NCBI GenBank assembly: GCA_964059195.1
Contig: CAXKWD010000004.1
Location: 117,011,938 to 117,075,937 of the forward strand
Direction of reading: 5' to 3'
Length of the DNA: 64,000 nucleotides
Origin: Ectobius pallidus
Taxonomy: Eukaryota > Arthropoda > Insecta > Blattodea > Ectobiidae
The stretch's first letter is position 1, and each line of letters begins with the position of its first letter. Below, piece after piece: positions 10,204 through 19,745 of this stretch. The notes beneath the pieces are model-generated. The model had not been told where the DNA came from. It ran no database searches and was given only the letters and a program-made list of their open reading frames with translations. The position numbers and the translations under genes were made by a program.

Positions 10204-12839
10204 TTAAACAGTGGAATCTGAAGGTGGAGGAATTGAGGGCTGACTTTCATTAGTAAACACAGAGTTATTCACCGCATCTGCAAAGCTGCGATGTGGCAAA
10301 CCTGACGACTGTCTAGACCAGGCCTGTCCAACTTCAGAAGTACTGGGGGCCAAAATATTTCGACAATTGATGCTGAGGGCCAAACACTAAAAGTTTCACT
10401 CACATAACTATAACCGTAAAGTACAGCAGACCAAATTGTTGAAATAGAATTCATTACTAGTAGGCCGAAATTAGAACTTAATGTGAGCACTGAGTATGTC
10501 GGACTCCTTCAATAAAGTATGGATGTCCACTTCTATGTGAGTAACTGCCAGTCTTATGCCCGAGTGCACCATTCTCCGGTTTTCTCAGCTGTTTCGTAAC
10601 CGGGGTAAAAGTAATATCGGGATATTCTAAGAAAACCTGTGCACCATCGCTACAATATTGCGGTTTTCAAACGTTCGAATATATCGCGGTTACTCTGCTA
10701 CGAATCCATTCCCATTAATAAATTTTGTGTTGGTTTCTTCCATGGCCGCTAGTTTCGCTCTCTCTCTCTCTCTGCAAATCTGCCAGTCACGGTGGCTCGT
10801 CTATAGGCCCAATTTCATTTATTTGTTGCCTTATTGTTCAATAATAAATGTCCATAAGGATAAAATGGAATATTATATTGGGTATATATGTCGTCTGAAT
10901 TCAAACTTTGAATTCAAGTACCATAGAAACTGTACCAGTCGTGAAAATGAGTTGGTTATGCCTACTTCTAATGGACCTGGTTTGGTTGAGGTGAGAAAGG
11001 AAGGTCATTTCAATCGATGTTACAGCATAGTATTTGCAAACATAATATGTACCATTGTTCATTCTTCAAATAGATCCCACCTGTCTCTCATTATTCATTA
11101 TATTCAATTATTTTGGCCTAGATATCGAAAATATGATACATTACGCTGATTTCCATCTTGGAAAGAAAACAGCGGTTTTCTCACTTTACAGCTCCTTCAC
11201 GGCCGGTTAGCATCTTACCTCGGTGAAAGTCGAAATCGAGCACGGTGCAACGAAAGTATGACTTTACCGGAGTAAACTAAGCAACTTTACCGCCGTATTC
11301 TGAATACTGAGATTGGTGTACTCGGCCTTAAGTAGGTGTAAAAAGGAATCATCAGTGAGACAGTTCCTATATATATATATTTATGAATTTCATGTAAGAG
11401 AAAGCACTCTCACATAGATAAGTGCTTCCAAACATTGAGGAAAGCTGCAAACCAAAACCGGGATTGGTTGTCGTATTAGAAGTATCCGCGGGCCACAAAA
11501 CTGTGAGAGTGGGCCGCATGCGGCCCGAGGGCCGCTGGTTGGACAGGCCTGGTCTAGACGATGGTTGTTACTGATGTCTTTGTTCAGTATTTCCTTGAGA
11601 AGTTGATTGTTGAGGCAGATAAGCTGAAGAAGTGGGAGTAGCACGAGAAGTTCTCTCCGTAGGCTGCTGTTGCCCTAATCTAGAATTGTTATGCGACTGA
11701 GATAATCTTTCTTTTAGTTGTAAATAGTGCCTACACGCTCTATAGTTTGCAGGGTGTTCTTCGTGGCAGTTCACACACTTCGGAGGATTTGTTTTGGGTT
11801 TGGGGCATTCAGAAAAATGGTGAGCTTCCAAACACCTCACACAACGAGGTTGAAGCTGGCAATAGTTTTTAGTGTGCCCATAGTTTTGGCAACGACTACA
11901 CTGCGATATTTCTTTCGATTTTCTTCTGATTTCAACTTTAATTACACTATAGAGCAGTCGTATTAAATTTAAAATAGATTTACCTTTATCATTTTCATCT
12001 AGTTCTACTGCGCAAAGTGGTGTTGGTTGCTTGTTTCTCCCTAGGAGACGTGTTACTTTATGTACTGGGTAATTCAGTTCTTGTAGTGCATCTTTAATCT
12101 CTTGCTCATCTAATGAGTAAGGCAAATTCCTTATAATCACTCCAAACTTCTTATCAGCAGGGTTTTCGTATGTAAAATATTGTTGTTTGATGGAATCAAA
12201 ATACAAGGTCAGAGCTCGAAAATCATCCGTTGTAGATGAGTAAACTTTTATTGCCGATCCTTTCAATTCAGTGTGAAACTCAGATTTAACATGATTGTGG
12301 ATGTGTTGTATAAGGAGTTGATAATTTGCAATATTATGCAAACTAATGGGAGGTATTTTTACTTTACTATCCTTAGGGACATTATCTACTTCCCTTATAT
12401 CATCATGTTTCGCTAATGCTTGAAATCTATTATGAACAGGAACAGTAGGTACAAATGAACTTTGCACTGATGAGTCAAAACAGGGACGCTTGTTACTTTG
12501 TGAAGTAGAAGCAACATTAAGCATGTCATTTGTGTTAAAACCCGTTTTGGTTGCATTACTACTCTGTGATAGTAACAACTTAGAATGTTTGACAGGATTA
12601 ATTCTTGCCATTTTCGTCGATTCCTGAACTGTCATTTGTTTTATATGAATAAACTGATTGTTGGGAAACTCATGAAGGTTATGTTGAGTAGGAGTTGTCT
12701 CACTCGCCTTATTTAATTCATAATCATTATTTGTAGTTTCCATTTGAGAACTGTCTTCTTGTATTGATAAGCACTGATCAGTCATGTTTAAACTCACGTG
12801 TATATTTCCAGAGGAATCTCTATATGAGTTGACATCCAT
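10204..12839 (-). pseudogene. LINE ORF1 (gag-like, zinc-knuckle RNA-binding protein), broken
   Basis: ORF1 proteins of Jockey/I-type LINEs coat the element RNA. The ATG is at 12839 (MDVNSYRDSS); the frame continues upstream with only a TTG, so this ATG is preferred. The first half is polar and low-complexity. The middle (about residues 195-295) resembles the region associated with C2HC gag proteins, including GVIIRNLPYSLDEQEI. Then come consecutive zinc knuckles: CSRCQNYGHTKNYC, CVRCLEAHHFSEC and CVNCHEEHPANYRAC. The frame meets TAA at 11568-11570 after 423 codons. Beyond the hAT insertion it resumes in the same frame (SGLPHRSFADAV...) to a TAA at 10204-10206. The gene is therefore broken twice: by a stop codon and by the transposon 9 bases later. 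Confidence 0.85.
10319..11551. mobile_element. Non-autonomous hAT element in LINE ORF1
   Basis: The terminal inverted repeats are perfect over 14 bases (CAGGCCTGTCCAAC). The 8-bp target-site duplication GTCTAGAC is at 10311-10318 and 11552-11559. Subterminal GCGGGCC / GGCCCGAGGGCCG motifs resemble those of the hAT element at 40.7 kb. No recognisable transposase remains in its 1233 bp. A 163-codon ORF inside (10658-11149) shows no transposase motif. Confidence 0.95.
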
Positions 12840-13406
12840 GCCGGTGGCTATGGAACTAGTGTTGAACTGACACAAATCAGTAAAAGTATTAATTATAACA
12901 CTGCCACTAGTGTTTATAATTTACACACAAACGCCTTAAAGTAATATAACACCTTATTACCATTGAAAGTTTAATGTAATGTTCGTGTTATTAAAATTAT
13001 CGCAATAAATATACTCTTTGAAATCGCTTCCAACCAACCATTACCTTGGCCTTCACTGATCTACTAAGTTATGACCGAAAAAAAGGCAAAAACGCCTTCA
13101 ATTCATTTGACAATTGAATTGTATTACCGAAAATTGATGATTCGATAATGGAAAAAATTCACGTTTTCTGCCAGTTTTTCACTCATAACTCGCAAAATCC
13201 TGCTTCGAGGTGGATTCGGCCACCCTTCAGTCTATCTATGTTTAAAATTTCAGATCTCTGTGCATTGTAGATTTCGCTGGACATCGCGCACAGACAGACA
13301 AGCAAATAGAAAAACAGAAACAGAAAAACACTTCCTTTTATTACTATAGTAACATGAGGGTAATGTTGAATTTTTCTGGCTACTTTTTCTTCGTCTTATT
13401 CCCTCA

Positions 13407-14948
13407 CTAGCATGTGCCCGCGGCTTCGCCCGCGATAATTATTTCAAAAATTAAAAATTAAGAGCATAATAGTTAAATCATTATATTTATTAACACCTAA
13501 ATCACGTGGACTACATACCACGATTAGATAGCGTCGCCTGGTAAAAGCGACCTCAGATTCGAGTTCCTTGGCCCAGAAAACCCCTGTACAGTGAGTTTCG
13601 TCCAAATCGAACAATGTTTGACCATATTTAGGCCTATATTGATTATCCCTCTTCCGTGTAGGTTGAAAATTTCATATGTCTTCGGGCCTTGATATTCTAA
13701 ACAAATGAATCGTCCAGGATGGACTTACAAAATCAAGCGATCGCTCGCGATAATTATTTCAAGAATTAAAAATTAAGAGCATAATAGTTAACACCTAAAT
13801 CACGTGAATTACATACCACGATTAGATATCGTTGCCTGGTAAAAGCTATCTCAGATTCGAGTTCCTTGGCCCAGAAAATCCCTGTATAGTGAGTTTCGTC
13901 CAAATCGAACGATGTTTAACCATATTTAGGTCTATGTTGATTATCCCTCTTCCGTGTAGGTTGAAAATTTCATATGTCTACGGGCCTTGACATTCTAAAC
14001 AAATGAATCGACCAGCGTGGGCTTACAACATTCAAGCGATCGCGATGCTTTTATTTCCACGGTATGACAAAAATAGCCAAAGCCAACTGCAATTGATTTG
14101 ACATTGAAATGTATTACTGAAATCTGATGCTTCGACAGCGCTAAAATCACGTTTTCTGCCAGTTTTTTACTCATAACTCGCGAACGAAAGCTAAAATTAA
14201 AAATTCGGCTTCGAGGTGCATTCGCCCACCTTTCAGTCCATCTATCTTTAAATTTTCAGATCTTTGCGTTCAGTAGATTTCGATGGGCATCGTGGACAGA
14301 CAGACAAACAGCATGTGCCCGCATGTGCCCGCGGCTTCCCCCGCGATAATTATTTCAAATTATAATTATTAACACCTAAATCACGTGGAGTGCATTCCAC
14401 GATTAGGTAGCGTCCCCTGGTAAAAGCGACCTCAGATTCGAGTTCCTTGGCCCAGAAAACCCCTGTATAGTGAGTTTCGTTCAAATCGAACAATGTTTGA
14501 CCATATTTAGGGTTGATTATCCTTCTTCCGTGTAGGTTGAAAATGTCATATGTCTGTGGGCCTTGACATTCTAAACAAATGAATCGTCTAGGATAGACTT
14601 ACAAAATCAAGCGATCGCGTTGCTTTTATTTTCAAGGTAGGCTATGAGGTATGTTGACAAAAATAGCCAAAGCCATCTGTAAGTTATTTGATATTGAAAT
14701 TTATTACTGAAACTGATACTTCTAAAACGCAAAAAAATGCACGTTTTCTGCCAGTTTTTCACTCATAACTCACGATCGGAGGCGAAAATTAAAATTCCGG
14801 CTTCGAGGTGCACATTCCGACCCTTTAGTCCGCCTACTTATAAAATTTCAGATCTCTGCGTTGAGTAGATTTCGCTGGGCATCGCGGACAGACAGACAGA
14901 CGGAAGACAGACAGACGGAGGACAGACACTTCCTTTTATTAATATAGA
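13407..14948 (-). mobile_element. Head-to-tail array of three Helitron units
   Basis: The minus-strand 3' end is CTAG at 13407-13410, behind the hairpin GTGCCCGCGGCTTCGCCCGC. The minus-strand 5' TC is at 14947-14948. Flanking bases fit insertion between A and T. Inside are three directly repeated units: A (about 13407-13744, lacking its 5' half), B (about 13745-14310, lacking its 3' hairpin) and C (about 14311-14948, essentially complete). Shared blocks include CACGTGGA.TACATACCACG, CAGATTCGAGTTCCTTGGCC and CTCTTCCGTGTAGGTTGAAA. At the B/C junction the 10-mer GCATGTGCCC is itself repeated. There is no Rep/helicase gene. Confidence 0.85.
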
Positions 14949-15068
14949 TTAACTACTGAATGCAATTCACAAGACGGATTTTTTCCCCAATTAATTATCT
15001 ATACGCCTACGATATATTACGAAATATTGCACGAGTTACATCCTGCCATCTCTTCTCTTATCTTCTTC

Positions 15069-15899
15069 TCTATATATATAAAAGGCTTTGTCCTGACTGA
15101 CAGGAATCAACGTACAGCCTAAACTATAACAGGTAGAGACTTGGAATTTTGATAGTACCTTCGTTTCATAATGTAGGTGCTCACTAAGAAAGGATTTTGA
15201 AAAATTTTTATTCTAAATGCCAAAAATTAAATGTTTTTGAAAATACTTAATCCCTTTTTACATAGAATTATCAATTCCAAATCACAGAATATATTGTTGC
15301 CAAATGGTATCAGATGGGCTTGGAAAAAAACAAATGAAATGCACTTTTGACAAATAAGAGAAGTTATCAAAATAATTCATGTTATAAATAAATATTACAA
15401 AATGAAATCCACTAAAATAATGGAATCACATAACTTTCTCTACCCTGGACATAGAGAAAACAAAACGAGGTATGGTAATGTGTATATTATTATATTATAT
15501 CGCAGGTTTTTGGAGAGAAAAGTATGAAAGTGATAATGCTTTCTGTTTAATTTCATCCCCAAAACGGTTTTATGGTAGCATAAGAGTGGGAAATTTCCCG
15601 CCTCGATATTACAATTTTATGTTACAGGAATTTCTGTTTCTTCTTATTTAAACCTCTACCAGGCTTGCTGTGCACTGTACAAGCGATGGGATGCAAAATT
15701 CTAGATCCTCTATGAGCCATAAAAAAAAACTATATCAAGCGTTTTCTGAGGGAATAGTTTGAGTGTAATAAGTCGTTCTTCCTATTTCAAATTATAAATG
15801 CCTATATAAGGACCTAGAATTTAAAATTGAAAATCCTTCATAAGTTAATTTCCAATTACAAAATACAAAACCCGGGCGACGCCGGGTCTTTTAAGCTAG
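15069..15899 (+). mobile_element. Non-autonomous Helitron, second family
   Basis: The 5' end TCTATATATATAAAAGGC and the 3' end, a GC hairpin CCCGGGCGACGCCGGG followed 9 bases later by CTAG and T, match Helitron structure. The last ~150 bp recur at 44.38-44.57 kb (GCGTTTTCTGAGG.AATAGTTTG, ACCTATATAA). No coding capacity was recognised in 831 bp. The base before the 5' TC is not A, so the left boundary may be off by a few bases. Confidence 0.75.
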
Positions 15900-16064
15900 T
15901 TGATATATACATTGCTTCATTGCCGTAATAGGCATTTTATTCATGTGTGTTCATATAATTTAAGAGATTATCTGCTTACAATTATCAAAGTTAATCTTAC
16001 AGGCCTACTAACGTAAATATATGTTGAAGTCTTACTGTTATTAACAAAATTACATACAATGTTG

Positions 16065-16502
16065 TCTTTCTTTCTTTCTTGGTCGTAGTTTAACCTCTCC
16101 CTTTTTAGGATTTAAGCGACCCAAGCCGCCCGGGCCTTACAGGGCCGCAACCTGTCGGGAGAGGGATTACCTTTGGATCACATACATACTTTTTTGACCA
16201 GACAAGGACATGGAGGGCCTCCCCGGATGAGTGATCAGCCCAACGCGGGGCCACCTCCGAGACAACACGAACACATAGGACGATACACACCATTCACACA
16301 CACACTCACTCAGAACAAGGCGAGGATGGGGATGAAGATGATAATGACGGCCAGATGATATCCGGGGACCACAAGGGCCTAAAGTTACCTGACATTTGTC
16401 TCATAGGTGAGGGAAAACCCCGGAAAAAACCTCACCTAGGTAACTTGTCCCGACCAGGAATCGAACCCGGGCCCGCTGCGTGAGAGGATTGAACGCATCC
16501 CC
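16065..16502 (-). mobile_element. tRNA-derived SINE (family B), nearly full length
   Basis: This is the inverted counterpart of the copy at 16.64-17.1 kb. On the minus strand it has the B-box GGGTTCGATTCCTGGTCGGG and only part of the A-box, because it starts at AGGGGATGCGTTC. The body includes GACAAATGTCAGGTAACTTT and AGGCCCGGGCGGCTTGGGTC, and the tail is (GAAA)n. ORFs crossing it on both strands are incidental. Confidence 0.9.
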
Positions 16503-16639
16503 TCTATACAATGTTGTAACTGTCGATTTATATTTATTGCGAATATTTAACAAACAAAAAGGCGGAATCATTAACAACCTACTTAACTTAGGCCTACCTT
16601 CTTCTACGCTTTCCAAATTATGTTCTTTATATTCCTCTC

Positions 16640-17100
16640 CGTCCACCGCTGTGGCTCAGGGGATGCGTTCAATCCTCTCACGCAGCGGGCCCGGGTTCGA
16701 TTCGTAATCGGGACAAGTTACTTAGATGAGGTTTTTCCCGGGGTTTTCCCTCACCTGTGAGACAAATGTCAGATAACTAACTTTAGGCCCTTGTGGTCCC
16801 CGGATGTCATCTGGCCGTCATTGTCATCTTCATCCTCATCCTCGCCTTGTTCTCAGTGAGTGTGTGTGTGAATGCTGTGTATCGTCCTATATGTTGGTAT
16901 TGTCTCGGAGGTGGCCCCGGCATTGGGCTGATCACTCATCCGGGGAGGCCCTCCATGTCCTTATCTAGTCAAAAAAGCATGTATGTGATTCAAAAGGTAA
17001 TTCCTCTCCCGACAGGTCGCGGCCCTGTAAGGCCCGGGCGGCTTGGGTCGCTTAAATCCTAAAAGGGAGAGGTAAAACTACGAAGAAGAAAGAAAGAAAA
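16640..17100 (+). mobile_element. tRNA-derived SINE (family B), full length
   Basis: A tRNA-like head, GCTGTGGCTCAGGGGATGCG (A-box), is followed by GGGTTCGATTCGTAATCGGG (B-box), the internal pol III promoter. The body continues with GTGGTCCCCGGATGTCATCT and CTCCATGTCCTTATCTAG, then GGGCGGCTTGGGTCGCTTAA, and ends in a (GAAA)n tail. It faces the minus-strand copy 140 bp away, so the pair forms a long inverted repeat. Confidence 0.92.
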
Positions 17101-18527
17101 AATATTCCTCTCCCTGACATGACAGTTTATTGATTTTCAGTACCACATGGATTCTAATCAATGCAATTATTTTCGGCAAAAACAAGGAAGGATATTGTTT
17201 TATCTTTTGCTTTAAATGCTTTGCTATTATGCAACCCATTGTTGTTACTATGATTGAATATAATATATTTATTTATTATTATACATGATTTATTCTGCTC
17301 CACCATACATAAAATTGTATATTATGTTCACACTTCCTTTTTCTCATATGAAGCTTATCTATAGAGCTACTCAGTGTTCAGTGATTGTTTTATATCAAAC
17401 AAGATACAGATATGAAAATGTTTCAGTGTTTAGTCCTTATGAATTTACATGAAAACAAGTAGGTGCAATAATTCCACATAATCTTAATTTATTAGATTGG
17501 TCACTGATTAATGAGCTAAATAGTCATTGAAATTTTGTTCTTTTGTAATGAGACACATTTTCCTGTCCATATTTTTATCTTCGAAATGTTTTTTACATAT
17601 TTAAACAGGTTTATTTGAAATATAATTCATGTTTCATCATTTTGAAATTGTACAAAAGAAAGAAAGTTTGTGGCTTAGTGAGTATTACAAGAATTGTAAT
17701 ATTTATTTTTGTCTTTGTTGCTTAATGCAATGCATGTTGTTACTTTTATTTCTTAAACTTGTGACAGGAAGGTCTATAGCAAGAAGAAAATCTACGTGGC
17801 TTGTCATATGTCCGCTGCTGTTATTGTTATGGAACCAAGGTTTGTAACGTATGTACACTTGAAAAAGACGGGTATTATAATGTTTGTCAAGGTTTAATAC
17901 GATCACAGGTTATAGTTTTCGAACCACAGTCATCCATTACTTGATCTTACGTATTAGTATAGTTAATAAGGGAACGGTTGAGTCCACTAAATTGTACTGT
18001 AAATTATACAGAAATGAAAAAATCACTGTGAAAAAGTTTTCCTTGAATCTTTTTTGGGCATTTTAGACGTTTTAGTCAGTATTTTGTTCATATAGGTAGA
18101 GAAAGTATTGTGTTTGATCCCGAAATTAGACAATTTTAGTATATGTACTCGTATGCACTTATGTGGCATATAAATAATGATTAGAGCCTGGATATTTAGG
18201 CACCTATAGATTAGTCTCTCTCTGCCTATAGCTAAATCATACATTGCTTACTCGATGGACAAGTGAACTAGCCTATAAATAACTATTCCTTAATTGAACC
18301 CTGGATCCTAACCAAGACAAAAGAAGAATGTAAGCACAGTAATATTTTTATATATTCTTAGCTATAAGAACCTAAAAATTCGGTCTCTAATTAGCCTATA
18401 ACTCTGCTTCATAATGCTGTTATTTGTAAAGTTGATACCCACCAGTGGATGAAATTTCATGGGAAAATTCCTTCATCCGGGAATCTAACCTTTGAGAGTT
18501 AGTCTAAAACATGACGTATTAGACTAT
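17101..18527. other. Unassigned AT-rich DNA
   Basis: Several ORFs of 60-73 codons occur on both strands but overlap one another and lack recognisable motifs. No element boundary was seen. Confidence 0.45.
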
Positions 18528-19684
18528 ATATATGTTACGGACAATGAATTAGATTGAGGAAATGTCGTCAGTGGCCGGTCTTGAACGTCATTGCATTGTC
18601 GGGTAGTAGCCTAAGTAGTAACGTCTAAGATAGCTGAGCCATGTTCATAATAACAACATTTCCCGAGCAATTTCGTCACTTTCCAAGCCTCATTGGTCAA
18701 TGTCGTAACGAATGCCACTTTTACAGTGTTTTATCGTTTTAGACATTCATTCAGGCATATTGAAGCAAAAATGTACCAAATCAGAAATAAATCTCTATAT
18801 TGAACATTTTGTGGAGCTGCGGAATACCTTGGAGTCGGCTAAAGGTTAAGAAATAAGTATCAGTGAAGCGGTTTCAACCAACAGTAGGCCTAAATCAGGA
18901 GCACAGGGTTATCAGAGGTGTTACTGCAAAACTAAATGTAGAAGCAGAAGTGTAAGTGTCGTGCACTTAACATTCTATGCATTTCAAAGTGTCATAGAAG
19001 TTTATGTTGTGAAAACAAGTACGATTTACAGTATAATGATTTTTCATCAATGGAAGTTTGTGTTGTTAAAAACAAATATTAAAATGCCCTTTTTAACACG
19101 GAAGGAAATGAACGGTGTATTTGAGACATGATGTGATTATTGTCTATATTTAATAACATTGTCCAGTTACAACTGGCCGTTAACGTTATTGGCTGGACAA
19201 TGTACGATAATGTGTATATTTTATATGAAGTATATGAGAATGCTTTAAGCCAGTGATTACCAAAGTGGGGTCCGCGATGGTATTTCAGGGGGTCCACAGG
19301 CGGTTTAAGAAGAAATAGGATATCCCATAATTTTATCAAATTACATATCTTCTAAAGCAGCTTCACTATTCACATTAAGGAGTAAACTCTGTTTCTTACC
19401 ATTGATATTGTTATTTTGTCTATTGAATTTAATACATTTCAATCAAAGTATTTATTTAGTTTTTTTTTTTATTTTTTAAACCCAGAGGGTGTCCGCGAAA
19501 TTTTAATTTTTTTCAAGGGGTCCGCGGACTGAAAAGTTTGGGAACCACTTCTCTAAGCTCTTTGGTCTTTATGTACATTGCCGGCCATTGACAATTTATT
19601 GGCAATAAATAAACAGTAGTAATGTAAATGCCCAGACAATAACGTTATTTCCTAATGCACTTCATTGTCCGTAACATATATAGG
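18528..19684. mobile_element. Putative DNA element with TGTTACGGACAATGAA termini
   Basis: TATATATGTTACGGACAATG occurs at about 18529 and its reverse complement ends at about 19681. The octamer GGACAATG or its complement recurs at least four more times inside and beside the element. A hAT MITE (19251-19550) is inserted in it. The superfamily is unknown and no transposase was recognised. The flanking TATA repeats prevent a firm target-site call. Confidence 0.45.
19251..19550. mobile_element. hAT MITE, 300 bp
   Basis: The left end is CAGTGATTACCAAAGTGGGG and the right end TTTGGGAACCACTT, which is the common hAT-type CAGTGGTTCCCAAA terminus with substitutions. The 8-bp flanks CTTTAAGC (19243-19250) and CTCTAAGC (19551-19558) match at 7 of 8 positions. 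Subterminal GGGGTCCGCG / GGGGTCCGCGGACTG repeats are typical. Confidence 0.88.
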
Positions 19685-19744
19685 CCTATATATGTTACGG
19701 ACAATGAAATACATTAGGAAACAACGTTATTGTCTGGGCATGTA
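19625..19744. repeat. Near-perfect 120-bp palindrome
   Basis: The centre is at TAGGCCTA (19681-19688). The two ~60-base arms agree at all but about four positions, with no spacer. It contains two opposed copies of GTTACGGACAATGAA. It appears to be the right terminus of the 18.5 kb element abutting an inverted second terminus, and it could extrude a cruciform. Confidence 0.9.
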
Positions 19745-19745
19745 T

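Larger units (their letters stand above)
9808..13065 (-). mobile_element. ORF1-only LINE with poly(A) tail and 11-bp target-site duplication
   Basis: Flanking direct repeats AAGTTATGACC lie at 9797-9807 and 13066-13076. The minus-strand poly(A) tail (poly-T on +) starts at 9808. The order on the minus strand is 5' UTR (about 190 bp), gag-like ORF1, a hAT insertion, the end of ORF1, about 400 bp of 3' sequence, then poly(A). Without the hAT element and its extra duplication the copy is about 2.0 kb, leaving no room for a reverse transcriptase. A 26-codon ORF lies in the 3' part (10008-10088, minus; MAARKSV start, ESDNPV end). It could be the C-terminus of a lost ORF2. The copy resembles half-LINE elements such as mammalian HAL1. 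Confidence 0.85.
9535..13350 (-). mobile_element. Helitron (minus strand), split by a LINE insertion
   Basis: The 3' half is at 9535-9807: the GC hairpin end GGTGCCCGGGCCTTCGCCC, then conserved AT-rich body ending GCGATGCTTTTATTTCCAAG. The 5' half is at 13066-13350: GTTATGACCGAAAAAAAGGC, ACGTTTTCTGCCAGTTTTTC, and a terminus related to CTTCCTTTTATTA.TATAG. Both halves align with the uninterrupted copies at 13.4-14.95 kb, and the join falls exactly at the LINE target-site duplication. No Rep/helicase coding region is present, so it is non-autonomous. Confidence 0.8.

Noticed and set aside
10658..11149. 163-codon ORF inside the hAT element
   Set aside because: No hAT transposase motifs, irregular composition, and includes a CT dinucleotide run; treated as chance.
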